In this document: piece after piece, positions 42,067 to 52,395 of the stretch | How positions within the stretch are numbered: position 1 is the stretch's first letter | Layout of the letters: the number at the start of each line of letters is the position of its first letter | Origin: QHVT01 sp036389275 | Lineage (GTDB): Bacteria > Acidobacteriota > Thermoanaerobaculia > Gp7-AA8 | NCBI GenBank assembly: GCA_036389275.1 | Contig: DASVQE010000073.1 | Span: 37,421-101,420 of the forward strand | Direction of reading: 5' to 3' | DNA: 64,000 nt | The notes under the pieces: model-generated | What the model saw: the letters and a program-made list of their open reading frames with translations, nothing else | The model's database searches: none | What the model was told of the DNA's origin: nothing | Translations under genes and position numbers: made by a program

Positions 42067-42708
42067 TCAGGATCCAAGCGGTACGTAGTACTGCGTGCCC
42101 TTTTGAGCGCTTCGGATCTGTTCGACCAGTTGTTCGAAGTGCTCGGGCGTATTCACAAAATCGATCTCGTTCGTGTTCACCACCAGCAACGGCGTCTCGT
42201 CGTACCGGTAAAAGTAGTGGGAGTACGCCTCGCTGAGCTCTTGCAAATACGAAGGCGAGATCGCCTTTTCATATGCGCGGCCGCGTTTGCGGATGCGCCG
42301 GGTCAGTGTATCAAGACTCCCCTGAAGGTAGATGACCAGTTCCGGCTTCGGCACCTGCTCCCAGAGCAGGTCGTAGAGCCGGTTGTAGATCATCAGTTCC
42401 GAGTCGTCGAGCGTGAGATAAGCAAAAATCTTGCTCTTCGCGAATGTGTAGTCCGCGAGGATCAGCTCGGTGAAGAGATCGCGCTGCGCTACCTGCCGCT
42501 GCTGATCGAAGCGCGAGAGCAGGAAAAAGAGCTCCGTGCGGAAGGCCGCGCCGCGCTTGTCCTTGTAGAAGTCGTCGAGAAAGGGATTGTCGACGTCCTC
42601 GAGCACCTTCGTCCCGCGAAAGCGCTTCGCCAGAAGGCTCGTCAGAGACGTCTTCCCGACCCCGATCGGACCTTCGACGGCGATGTGTCGCCACGGCAGA
42701 GACGGCAT
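42067..42708 (-). CDS. Deoxynucleoside kinase-like protein
   Basis: 213 residues from ATG 42708. P-loop EGPIGVGKTSL; lid-like RRIRKRGRAYE and the DNK signature region VLEDVDNPFLDDFY; the dNTP/dNK acid in the nucleoside site is seen in FFLLSRFDQQRQV. It phosphorylates deoxynucleosides with ATP, possibly deoxyadenosine or deoxyguanosine. It sits back to back with the M16 peptidase pair. Confidence 0.85.
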   Translation of the reverse strand: MPSLPWRHIAVEGPIGVGKTSLTSLLAKRFRGTKVLEDVDNPFLDDFYKDKRGAAFRTELFFLLSRFDQQRQVAQRDLFTELILADYTFAKSKIFAYLTLDDSELMIYNRLYDLLWEQVPKPELVIYLQGSLDTLTRRIRKRGRAYEKAISPSYLQELSEAYSHYFYRYDETPLLVVNTNEIDFVNTPEHFEQLVEQIRSAQKGTQYYVPLGS

Positions 42709-42753
42709 GGTGCGGCCGAAGGATAAACCAGACGTGATAAAACGCGCCCTCGC

Positions 42754-44007
42754 ATGCTGACCCTCGACGAGTACCGTCTGCCCAACGGCCTCCGCGTCAT
42801 CCTCAACGAAGACCATTCCGCGCCGCTCGTGGCGGTCAACCTCTGGTACCACGTCGGCTCGAAGAACGAGCGTCCCGGCCGCACCGGCTTCGCCCACCTG
42901 TTCGAGCACATGCTCTTCTCCGGCTCGGAGCACGTCGGCAACAACGAGCACTTCCGCCACGTGCAGTCGGTGGGCGGCGTGCTCAACGGAACGACATTCT
43001 TTGATCGCACCAATTATTTTGAAACATTACCGTCTAACTATTTAGCGCTTGGTTTGTGGCTCGAGTCGGACCGCATGGGCTTCTTCCTTCCGGCCCTGAC
43101 CCAGGAGAAGCTCGACATCCAGCGCGAAGTGGTGAAGGAAGAGCGCCGCCAGCGCTACGACAACGTCCCGTACGGCACCGCCTTCGAGCGGCTGCTGCAT
43201 CTCGCCTTCGATCCCGACTACTCGTATCACTGGCCGACCATCGGCTCGATGACCGATCTCGAGGCGGCGTCGCTCGACGACATCCGCCAGTTCTTCGAGA
43301 CCTGGTATCGGCCGGACAACTGCACGCTCACGATCATCGGCGACTTCGCGCCGGCCGAGGCGCGGCGGCTGGTCGAGGAGTACTTCGGCGACATCGCGCC
43401 GGGGCGCTCGTTCCCGCAGTTCACGTTGGAGCGCCAACCGGCCGGCAGCGAGCGGCGGGAGACGTTCGCCTCGCAGGTGCAGTTGCCGCGGCTGTATCGC
43501 CTTTATCACCTGCCGAAGATGGGCGCGCGCGATTGGGTGCACGCCGATCTGCTCACCACCATCCTCGCCGCCGACAAGGCCAGCCGCCTCGATCGCGCGC
43601 TGGTGCACGAGCAGCAGATCGCGCAGGACGTGGCCACGTACGTGCTGCCCACCGAGGCCACCGGGATGCTGATGCTGCAGGCCACGGCGCGCGAAGGCGT
43701 GGCCATCGAAGCGATCGAGTCGGCCATCGACGCGGAGATCGCGCGCATCGCCACCGGCGGCATCACCGAGGACGAGCTCACGCGCGCGAAGAACCGCGCG
43801 GAGATCGAGTTCGCGCATCAGCTCGAGACCTTCGACGCGCGCGCCGATCTCCTCGGCATGTTCGCGACGTACTTTGACGATCCCGGCCTGATTCACAACT
43901 GGCTCGATCCGTATCGCGCCGCGACCGTCGACGACCTCGCGCACGTCGCGCGGAAATACCTGATCCCCGAGAACCGCGTCACGTCGCTGTTCGTACCGGA
44001 GCATTGA
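42754..44007 (+). CDS. M16 zinc peptidase, catalytic subunit
   Basis: 417 residues, no signal peptide. The zinc motif HLFEHMLF (HxxEH) and a distal Glu in EVVKEERRQRYDN are present. A complete pair of alpha-beta halves. It is followed within one base by an M16 protein without the zinc motif, which is the usual active/inactive arrangement of processing peptidases. Confidence 0.92.
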   Translation: MLTLDEYRLPNGLRVILNEDHSAPLVAVNLWYHVGSKNERPGRTGFAHLFEHMLFSGSEHVGNNEHFRHVQSVGGVLNGTTFFDRTNYFETLPSNYLALGLWLESDRMGFFLPALTQEKLDIQREVVKEERRQRYDNVPYGTAFERLLHLAFDPDYSYHWPTIGSMTDLEAASLDDIRQFFETWYRPDNCTLTIIGDFAPAEARRLVEEYFGDIAPGRSFPQFTLERQPAGSERRETFASQVQLPRLYRLYHLPKMGARDWVHADLLTTILAADKASRLDRALVHEQQIAQDVATYVLPTEATGMLMLQATAREGVAIEAIESAIDAEIARIATGGITEDELTRAKNRAEIEFAHQLETFDARADLLGMFATYFDDPGLIHNWLDPYRAATVDDLAHVARKYLIPENRVTSLFVPEH

Positions 44008-45380
44008 TGCCCATCGACCGCACCGCCGCACCCGCACCGGCCGCGCCGCGGCCGTATCACTTCCCGCAGATCACGCGCGCGACGCTGCCGAACGGGCTGC
44101 GCGTGCTGGTGGCCGAGACGCACAACGCGCCGCTGCTGTCGTTGCGCGCGCTGGTCCGCTCCGGCGCCGATCACGATTCGCTGCAGACCGCCGGCCTCGC
44201 CTCGCTGACCGCGGATCTGCTCGATGAAGGCGCCGGCGAGCGCGACGCGATCCGCCTCGCCGAGGATGTCGGGCTCCTCGGCGGTTCCCTCGGCACGGGC
44301 GCCGATTGGGACGCGTCGTACATTTCACTCGATGTGCTCAGCCGCAACGGCGAGCCGTCGGTGTCGATCTTCGCCGACGTCGCCGCGCGCGCCACGCTGC
44401 CGGAGGACGGCCTCGAGCGCGTGCGCGCCGAGCGGCTGAACGAGATCCTCCAGCAGCGCAACGAGCCGGCCGCCATCGCGGGCAAGCGCTTCGCCAACCT
44501 GCTCTACGGCACCGGCGCGTACGGCAACTCCGTGGTCGGCAACGCCGACAGCGTGGCGCGCATCGGCATCGACGACGTGCGCCGCTTCTACGCCGAGCAC
44601 TACCTGCCGAACAACAGCTCGGTGATCGTCTCCGGCGACGTCGAGGCTTCGCGCACCATCGAGCTGCTCACGCAGACCCTCGGCGCGTGGCAGCCCGGCC
44701 CGGAGCCGCCGCGTCCCACCGTGACGCCGCGGCCGGTCGAAGGGAACCGCATCTACGTCGTCGACCGTCCGCAGGCCGTGCAGTCGGAGATCCGCGTCGG
44801 ACACGTCGGCGTGCCGCGCTCGTGCGAGGACTACTTCGCGATCTCGGTGATGAACGCCATCTTCGGCGGCGTCTTCAACTCGCGTATCAATCTGAATCTG
44901 CGCGAGCGCCACGGCTACACCTACGGCGCCCGCTCGCAGTTCGCCTTCCGCCGGCAGGCCGGCCCGTTCGTGGTGGCCGCGCCGGTGCGCAACGAGGTGA
45001 CGCGCGAGTCGGTCGCTGAGATGCTGAGCGAGCTGCGCCGCATCCGCAGCGGCGACGTCGAGACGCAGGAGCTCGACGACACGAAGAACTACCTGATGGG
45101 CGTCTTTCCTGCGACCGTGCAGACCGCGTCCGACATCGCCGGCCGCCTCCTGGACATGGAGCTCTACGGCCTCCCCGAGGACTACTTCGACCGCTACCGC
45201 GAAAACATCGCCGCCGTCACCGCCGACGACATCGTCCGCGTCGCCCGGAAATACCTCGACCCCGACCGCATGCTCATCGTCATCGTCGGCAACGCCGGCG
45301 AGATCCGCGAGCCGCTCGGGACGCTCGGCTTCCCGGTGCACGAGATGGACATCGACGGGAACATGCTGGCGCTCGGCTAG
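44007..45380 (+). CDS. M16 peptidase-like protein, non-catalytic subunit
   Basis: 457 residues from ATG 44007 (TGATG overlap with the previous gene). The region equivalent to HxxEH reads GLASLTADLLDEGAG, so the zinc ligands are lost. The substrate-binding RINLNLRERHGYTYGARS, typical of the second half, is kept. It should bind and present substrate to the upstream subunit. It converges on the SIR2-STAND gene with a 4-base overlap. Confidence 0.9.
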   Translation: MPIDRTAAPAPAAPRPYHFPQITRATLPNGLRVLVAETHNAPLLSLRALVRSGADHDSLQTAGLASLTADLLDEGAGERDAIRLAEDVGLLGGSLGTGADWDASYISLDVLSRNGEPSVSIFADVAARATLPEDGLERVRAERLNEILQQRNEPAAIAGKRFANLLYGTGAYGNSVVGNADSVARIGIDDVRRFYAEHYLPNNSSVIVSGDVEASRTIELLTQTLGAWQPGPEPPRPTVTPRPVEGNRIYVVDRPQAVQSEIRVGHVGVPRSCEDYFAISVMNAIFGGVFNSRINLNLRERHGYTYGARSQFAFRRQAGPFVVAAPVRNEVTRESVAEMLSELRRIRSGDVETQELDDTKNYLMGVFPATVQTASDIAGRLLDMELYGLPEDYFDRYRENIAAVTADDIVRVARKYLDPDRMLIVIVGNAGEIREPLGTLGFPVHEMDIDGNMLALG

Positions 45381-48202
45381 TCCTGGCCCAAACCGGCGAT
45401 CAAGTCGTTACGGCCGATTCGCGACCACGCTTCGCGGGCGGCGGCGAGGTGCTGGCGGCGGAGTGTGGCGTCCGTTACAAATATCGCCAAAGCTCTGTGC
45501 GCGCGGCCGATGGAGTAAGGCTCGCCCAGCGCTTCGAAACACGCGAGCGCCTGCTGCGTCAGTAGCAACGCACGCTCCTTTTCTCCGCGTGCTGCAACGA
45601 TTTCAGCCATTCGCATCAAGCAATTCCCTTGACCGAGCGGACTACCGGTTGCACGGTAGATTTCGAGTGTCTTTTCGAATTGCGCGAACGCTGCACCGGC
45701 GTCGCCGCTCCGGTACTCGACTTCGGCGAGGCCGATGAGCGCGTTTGCGTACGAGGTGACGTCGGCGGGATCGTTCAGCTCGAGCGCGTCGCGAAACTTT
45801 GCTTTGGCGACCTCGTAGTTTTTTGCAGCGAGCTCGATCTTCGCGAGCGTTAGCGCGCAATAACCTTGACCGTGAGTGTCACTGACCTCACGAAATATCT
45901 CTAACGCTTCCAAGATCATAGAGCGCGCCGCGTCGTCTTCGTCGAGGTTAAACGCGACGGTGCCGAGGCGAGCCACCGCGAGCGCTTCAATGCGACGTGC
46001 GCCACGTTCGCGGGCGAGAGTCCGGATGCGCTCCAAGTTGGCGCGAGCCGGCTCGTAGTCGGATCTGTCAACGGCAAGTTTCGCGCGGTCCAGGACGTGA
46101 CTGGTTTCCGTCGCGCGATCGTCAGCCTCCGCCGCCCGGACACAAGCGCGATCGAGAATGCTGACGGAGCCAAACCCGGTATAGCGGATGAATTCAGCCC
46201 ATCCGTGGATGGCGTTCGACGATTCTTTCGGCGCTCTGGAGGCCAATAGCCGCAGCAGCACGGTCTCGATGTTCGCCACCTCCGGCGTGATCGTCTCGAC
46301 CGCCGCAGCCCCGGCGGCGCGGCCGACTTCGTCGCCGCGAACAGCCAGAGCTGCGTAGTGCTCGTCGGCACGTGCGGCGTCGGCCGGATCCGGTGGATAG
46401 CGCCGGGTGACGTACGCGCGCAACGGCGCCAGCATGCGCAGGCGATCGCCCTCGTTGAACGCGACCGCGGTTCCGCGAAGCACGGCCGCTGCTTCCTCGC
46501 CGTCATCCATGATCGCGTTCAAGTGGGCGTTCGCGATCCCGCCGGGCAATGTTGCTAGCACCGACGCTAATCGCTTCGCTTCGGCGGTCATGCGCGGACT
46601 GCCGATCGAGAGCTCGAACGAGACTTCGATGTTGTTCGCTTTGTTCGCGCCGCCGGCGCGTTGAAGCATCTCCGTCCGTTTGTCGTTCCAACGCTGCAGG
46701 AGCGGTGCGAGAGTCGCCTCGCGTTGGGCGAGATGCGACATGAGGCTGATCGCGATCGGGAGACGGTCGATCGACTCGAGCAGCGGGTCGAGCGACGGAT
46801 CGTTCGCGAACTTTTCGCCGGCGATTGCAAGGAACGCACGGCGTGCATCCGGGAGCGGCAGCAGCGGCGGCTCGACGGCTGCGGTCCAGGCCACGCCGGC
46901 CGGACGCTCGGTGCCGCGGATCGTGACGACCAGGTTGAGCGAGTCGATGCCGCTGATCGCGCCGAGGTACTCCTCGACGTCCATCATCGCCGCCTGCCAC
47001 GGCGTCTCGAAATTGTCGAGAACGAGCACGGCCGGCTTCGCGGCCAGCGCGGCGAGCACGGCTTGGTCGAGGCGTGCCACGCTGGAGACGCCGAGCTGCG
47101 ACGCGATCGCGCCGACCACGCCGTCGCGGTTCGTCGCGCCCTCGCAGCGGACGAAGTGCCGCGCCTCGGTGAACCGCGCCGCGACCTGCCGGTCGCGCAG
47201 CGCCTTGAGCGTGAGCGTCGTCTTCCCGATGCCGCCGGTGCCGAGCACCGTCACGCGCGCCGGCGTATCGGCGAGCAGCGCCCGCACGATCGTGTCGATC
47301 TCCGGCTCGCGCCCGAAACAGGGACCGGGATCGGGAAGAGCGGCATGCGCCGGCCGAGCCGGCGGCGGCGCGACCGCGGGATGTGCGCCGCGCAACAAAT
47401 GCAGGAACGGCACGAGCTTCGTGAAGTCGTCGCCGTATCCGATCGGATGCAGCTTTCGCTCGGGAAGATGCTCACTGCGGATCTTCTCTGCTTCGCTGTC
47501 GCGGCAGAGGATGAAGTGGCGAAAGCGCGAGTCGCTGAAAGCCTGCTCGGTCCAGCGGAAGAACGCGCCGAAGTGCGGGTCGTTCAGACCGTCGCCGCAG
47601 CCGATGAACAGCATCGTCTTCAGCATGCGGATGGCGGTGAGCACCGCCGTCGCGTGCGCGCTCGACTTGATCCGCTCGTACGACTTGAGGTCGAGGATTA
47701 CCGACTGCGGCTTCTCGTAGTCGCCGTGCAGATGGATCACGCCGCGGCGTTGGCCGCGCAGGATCTCCTCGACGGACGCGGCGTCGGTCCAGTCGAACGG
47801 CCGCAGCTCGTGCGTGCTGAGCAGATGGTCGTAGTTCGTCGTGGCGATGACCGCGCCGAGGTCGTGGATCGCCTCGATGATTGCCGGCTCCTCGGCGTGC
47901 AACGGCCCGACGCTCCGCTTGAGCCACGGCCCGAGCTCCGCACCCAGCTTGGCCGTGATCGTCTGCGCCGCGCCGATGAGCATGTCGGGCTCGTTCAGCG
48001 CGATCTGCTGCCGTGTGAGATTCGCGACCGGTTCGCTCATCAGCCCGAGCTCGCGCGCATGCTCGACGCCGTTGAGCAGCAGCCCTTTCCAGGAGGCGCA
48101 CGGCGCGTTCTTCGTCGCCTGCACCGAGACGCCGGTACCGGCGACCACGACCACCTCGCCGGCGGCGAGGTGCTCCTTCAATTCGTCGAGGAGTTGCGGC
48201 AC
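45377..48202 (-). CDS. SIR2-STAND-TPR protein, Avs-like putative defence NADase
   Basis: 941 residues from GTG 48202. The SIR2-like NADase domain spans 1-~270: AGTGVS (21-26), TTNYD with Asn123, LHGD with His159, FIGCGDGLND. A STAND NTPase follows: Walker A GTGGIGKTT (321-329), Walker B VLVLDNFE (393-400). From about 680 to 930 it carries tetratricopeptide repeats such as YEVAKAKFRDALELND and YSIGRAHRALAIF. The SIR2, NTPase and repeat order is that of Avs5-class antiviral STAND proteins, in which the repeats sense a phage protein and oligomerisation switches on NAD depletion. Target unknown. It is the third gene of an operon with mtnA and DUF4149, and the TPR half looks less GC-rich than its neighbours. 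Confidence 0.88.
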   Translation of the reverse strand: MPQLLDELKEHLAAGEVVVVAGTGVSVQATKNAPCASWKGLLLNGVEHARELGLMSEPVANLTRQQIALNEPDMLIGAAQTITAKLGAELGPWLKRSVGPLHAEEPAIIEAIHDLGAVIATTNYDHLLSTHELRPFDWTDAASVEEILRGQRRGVIHLHGDYEKPQSVILDLKSYERIKSSAHATAVLTAIRMLKTMLFIGCGDGLNDPHFGAFFRWTEQAFSDSRFRHFILCRDSEAEKIRSEHLPERKLHPIGYGDDFTKLVPFLHLLRGAHPAVAPPPARPAHAALPDPGPCFGREPEIDTIVRALLADTPARVTVLGTGGIGKTTLTLKALRDRQVAARFTEARHFVRCEGATNRDGVVGAIASQLGVSSVARLDQAVLAALAAKPAVLVLDNFETPWQAAMMDVEEYLGAISGIDSLNLVVTIRGTERPAGVAWTAAVEPPLLPLPDARRAFLAIAGEKFANDPSLDPLLESIDRLPIAISLMSHLAQREATLAPLLQRWNDKRTEMLQRAGGANKANNIEVSFELSIGSPRMTAEAKRLASVLATLPGGIANAHLNAIMDDGEEAAAVLRGTAVAFNEGDRLRMLAPLRAYVTRRYPPDPADAARADEHYAALAVRGDEVGRAAGAAAVETITPEVANIETVLLRLLASRAPKESSNAIHGWAEFIRYTGFGSVSILDRACVRAAEADDRATETSHVLDRAKLAVDRSDYEPARANLERIRTLARERGARRIEALAVARLGTVAFNLDEDDAARSMILEALEIFREVSDTHGQGYCALTLAKIELAAKNYEVAKAKFRDALELNDPADVTSYANALIGLAEVEYRSGDAGAAFAQFEKTLEIYRATGSPLGQGNCLMRMAEIVAARGEKERALLLTQQALACFEALGEPYSIGRAHRALAIFVTDATLRRQHLAAAREAWSRIGRNDLIAGLGQD

Positions 48203-48209
48203 GCCATCA

Positions 48210-49030
48210 TTATGGATCTTCGTCCAACGCCACCGCCAGACCGGCGGCAATCGCCTGCGCGACGAGCAGCATCATCGACAGCCCGTGCAGCGCGCCGAAC
48301 TTGCGCCTCAGCGGATCGCCCCGGTCGAGCGACGAGATCGGCACGGGCGAGTTGTTGCGCATGCGGCGGATGGCGATGTCGGTGAAGACCTGCAGCGACG
48401 CGAGAAAGACGCCGGCGAGGACGAAGCTCAGCACGATGCCGCGGCCGCGCTGCAGCGCGAACAGGAAGAGCAGAAGCGGAGCGATCAGAGCGATGTAGTG
48501 CCACCGCGCGAGCATCGCCCCGACGACGTCCGCGGCGGCAGTGGGAGTCGGCGCGGCACGGAACGCCGCCACCGCCGCGAGCATCAGGAACACCGCGCTG
48601 CCGAACCAGAGCGCCGCGACAAGGCGGCGGAAGCGACCGGAGAAGCGGCTCGGTCGAGAGGAGCCGCGCTCGTGCGGCGGCGGCTTGACACGCGCGCGAT
48701 CACCTCGCGCGAGGTGGTTCTGCGCTAGCGCGTCGTGCGACGCCGGTGCATCGTACGGCGCGACTGCATCGTCCGACGCGAGTCCACCGCGCGGCGTAAG
48801 TCCGTCATGCGACGCGAGCGCACCGTGCGATGCGAGTTCATCGCGCCGTGCGACTCCATCGTCGTCCGGCACGCGCGCGTCGTCAGGCGCAAGCACCTCG
48901 CGTGCGGCGCGTGGGTCGTGCAGCGCCGAGACATCGTGCGCGGCAAGTCCGTCACCCGACCCAAGTCGATCGTCGCGCGCGACCTCCTCCTCCGCCCCAC
49001 CCACCGCCCGCTCCTCCGTCTCCTTCTCCT

Positions 49031-49034
<4 letters not shown>
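48210..49034 (-). CDS. DUF4149-type membrane protein with a hexapeptide-repeat N-terminal extension
   Basis: 274 residues from ATG 49034, whose codon overlaps the mtnA stop (ATGA), which supports the long start. Residues 138-274 are the DUF4149 part, with four hydrophobic helices (about 138-158, 168-196, 198-222, 248-268) and RRMRNNSP. Residues 27-107 are 13 or so imperfect hexads of the form xxDxLA, soluble and probably disordered. Typical DUF4149 proteins have no such extension. The SIR2-STAND gene starts 7 nt after the stop, so the pair is co-expressed; a membrane partner for the NADase is possible. Confidence 0.72.
48714..48953. repeat. Degenerate 18-bp tandem repeat inside the DUF4149 gene
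   Basis: About 13 units of 18 bp encode six residues each (SHDALA, PYDAPA, SDDAVA, PRGGLA, SHDGLT, SHGALA, RRDELA, DDDGVA...). Units differ by several bases, so the array is old or under weak selection. The purine and T/C phases keep the reading frame throughout. No spacers, so it is not a CRISPR array. Confidence 0.8.
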
Positions 49035-50044
<1,010 letters not shown>

Positions 50045-50079
50045 CTCGATATACTACCGCCCCGTATGGAGGATTCTTG

Positions 50080-51108
50080 ATGGTGAAGGTTGGGATCAAC
50101 GGCTTCGGACGCATCGGCCGCAACGTGTTGCGCGCCGCGCTCGAGCATCACAGCCGCGACATCGAGTTCGTCGCGGTGAACGACCTCACCAGTGCCGACA
50201 CGCTGGCCTACCTCCTGAAGTACGACTCGGTGCACCGCACCATCCCGAACCAAATCCGCCACGGCGAGAAAAGCCTTTTCATCGACGACAAGGAGCTGCG
50301 CGTCTTCTCCAGCCCCGACCCGGCCGAGATCCCGTGGGACGAGCTCGGCGTCGAGATCGTGGTCGAGTCGTCCGGCCGCTTCACCGACAAAGCGAAAGCG
50401 TCGCGGCACCTGAAGAAAAGCGTCGAGACGGTGATCATCTCCGCTCCGTCGAAAGACGCCGACGCCACGTTCTGCATGGGCGTGAACGAGGACGTCTACG
50501 ACCCGGCCCAGCACCGCATCATCTCCAACGCCTCGTGCACGACCAACTGCCTCGCGCCGGTCGCGAAGGTGCTGCACAACCGCTTCGGCATCACCATGGG
50601 CATCATGACCACGGTGCACTCGTACACGAACGATCAGGAGATCCTCGACCTGCCGCACAAGGACCTCCGCCGCGGCCGCGCCGCCGCGCTCTCGATGATC
50701 CCGACCACCACCGGCGCCGCGAAAGCGGTCGGCCTCGTGCTGCCCGAACTGAAGGGCCGCTTCGACGGGATCTCCGTGCGCGTGCCGACGCCGAATGTCT
50801 CGCTGGTCGATCTCACCTTCCACACCGAGAAGCCGACGTCGGCCGACGAGATCAACCAAGTGATCCGCGAAGCGGCGAACGGCGAGATGAAAGGCATCCT
50901 CACCTACTCCGACGAGCAATTGGTCTCGGTGGACTTCAACCACGACGCGCACTCCTCGATCGTCGACACCACCTTCACCCGTTCGGTCGACAAGCAGATG
51001 CACAAGATCCTGGCCTGGTACGACAACGAATGGGGCTACAGCAATCGCATCCTCGATTTGATCGCGCATGTGGCGCGGGTGAAGAAGGAGGCGCTGGCGG
51101 TGCGGTGA
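50080..51108 (+). CDS. gap: Glyceraldehyde-3-phosphate dehydrogenase
   Basis: 342 residues from ATG 50080 (GGAGG 7 nt before). VGINGFGRIGRNVLRAAL binds NAD, the catalytic Cys and its motif are SNASCTTNCLAP, and the catalytic His is in HSYTNDQ; WYDNEWGYSNR ends the substrate site. It forms 1,3-bisphosphoglycerate for PGK, encoded 94 nt on. Confidence 0.97.
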   Translation: MVKVGINGFGRIGRNVLRAALEHHSRDIEFVAVNDLTSADTLAYLLKYDSVHRTIPNQIRHGEKSLFIDDKELRVFSSPDPAEIPWDELGVEIVVESSGRFTDKAKASRHLKKSVETVIISAPSKDADATFCMGVNEDVYDPAQHRIISNASCTTNCLAPVAKVLHNRFGITMGIMTTVHSYTNDQEILDLPHKDLRRGRAAALSMIPTTTGAAKAVGLVLPELKGRFDGISVRVPTPNVSLVDLTFHTEKPTSADEINQVIREAANGEMKGILTYSDEQLVSVDFNHDAHSSIVDTTFTRSVDKQMHKILAWYDNEWGYSNRILDLIAHVARVKKEALAVR

Positions 51109-51114
51109 CGCGAC

Positions 51115-51195
51115 GAACGATGAACGCGGAACGATGAACGATGAACGTTCGCCGCTTCCGCCCGTTCATCGTTCATCCTTCATCGTTCATCGTTC
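51115..51195. repeat. Hairpin with iterated GAACGATGA words between gap and pgk
   Basis: The left arm (51115-51147) repeats AACGATGAACG, the right arm (51163-51195) its complement CGTTCATCGTT. The loop is about 15 nt. It lies within the likely gap-pgk operon, ending 7 nt before the pgk ATG, where it could stall polymerase, stabilise the gap mRNA 3' end or occlude the pgk start. Confidence 0.9.
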
Positions 51196-51202
51196 TCATC
51201 GC

Positions 51203-52393
51203 ATGATCACCATCCGCACTCTCGCCGATCTTCCTCTGACGCAGAACGCGCGCGTCTTCTATCGCGTCGACTACAACGTGCCGCTCGAAGGCGCTCGCAT
51301 CACCGACGCGACGCGCATCGAGGAGACGCTGCCGACACTGCGCATGCTGCGCGAGCGCGGTGCAGCCGTCGTCATCGCCAGCCACCTCGGGCGGCCGAAG
51401 GGTGAGCGCAATGCGAAGTACTCGCTGCAGCCGGTGCGCGAGAAGCTGGCCTCGCTCCTCGGCATCGACGTGGCCTGGGCGGACGACTGCATCGGCACCG
51501 ACGCCGAGACACGCGCCGCGCAACTGCAGCCTGGAGAGGTGCTGCTCGTCGAGAATCTCCGGTTTCACAAGGGTGAAGAGAAGAACGACGAGTCGTTCGC
51601 GCGCGAGCTGCGCAAGCTCGCCGACTTCTACGTGAACGACGCCTTCGGCGCCTGCCATCGCGCGCACGCCTCGATCGACGCGCTGCCGCGGCTCTTCCCG
51701 AAAGAACAGACCGCCGGCGGCCTGCTCCTGGCGAAGGAGCTCGAGTTCCTGCAGAAGGTCACGCACGTTTCCGACCGCCCGTTCGTGGCGCTCCTCGGCG
51801 GCGCGAAGATCGCGGGCAAGATCGAGCCGCTCGAGGCGCTCATGAAGCTCGCCGACAAGATCCTCATCGGCGGCGGCATGGCCAACACGTTCCTCGCCGC
51901 GCGCGGCGTGCCGATGGGCGGCTCGCTGGTCGATAGCGACTCGATCGAAGTCGCGCAGCGCATCATGGAAAGCGACGGCGCGGAGATCATCCTTCCCGAA
52001 GATCTCGTCGTCGCCGACTCGCTCGACAACCCGACCGAGATCGACGAAGACGCGGTGGTGAGCGACGGCTACACGGACAACGAGAAGGCCTTCGACATCG
52101 GGCCGCGCACGATCAAGCTGTACGAGACGGAGCTGAAGGATGCGAAGACGGTCTTCTGGAACGGGCCGATGGGCGTGTTCGAGAAGGAGCAGTTCGCGAA
52201 GGGCACGATGGCCATGGCCCGCGCGGTCGCCGAGGCGGACGCGGTGACGGTGGTCGGCGGCGGCGAATCGGTGGAAGCGGTGAAGAGCTCCGGCTTCGCC
52301 GACCGCATCACGCACATCTCGACCGGCGGCGGTGCGTCGCTCGAGTTCATCTCCGGCGCGAGCCTGCCGGGCGTCGAAGTATTGCGAGCCTGA
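51203..52393 (+). CDS. pgk: Phosphoglycerate kinase
   Basis: 396 residues from ATG 51203. Signature FYRVDYNVPL, SHLGRPKG, LLVENLRFHKGEEKND, ALLGGAKIAGKI, the P-loop-like region WNGPMGVFE and the adenine/phosphate site VGGGESVEAV ... HISTGGGASLEF. It makes ATP from 1,3-bisphosphoglycerate. The hairpin at 51115-51195 occupies the leader; no clear Shine-Dalgarno. Confidence 0.97.
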   Translation: MITIRTLADLPLTQNARVFYRVDYNVPLEGARITDATRIEETLPTLRMLRERGAAVVIASHLGRPKGERNAKYSLQPVREKLASLLGIDVAWADDCIGTDAETRAAQLQPGEVLLVENLRFHKGEEKNDESFARELRKLADFYVNDAFGACHRAHASIDALPRLFPKEQTAGGLLLAKELEFLQKVTHVSDRPFVALLGGAKIAGKIEPLEALMKLADKILIGGGMANTFLAARGVPMGGSLVDSDSIEVAQRIMESDGAEIILPEDLVVADSLDNPTEIDEDAVVSDGYTDNEKAFDIGPRTIKLYETELKDAKTVFWNGPMGVFEKEQFAKGTMAMARAVAEADAVTVVGGGESVEAVKSSGFADRITHISTGGGASLEFISGASLPGVEVLRA

Positions 52394-52395
52394 TT

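Noticed and set aside
48714..48953. Possible CRISPR array
   Set aside because: The units are 18 bp, imperfect, contiguous and in frame within a gene, with no spacers, and no cas genes are near.
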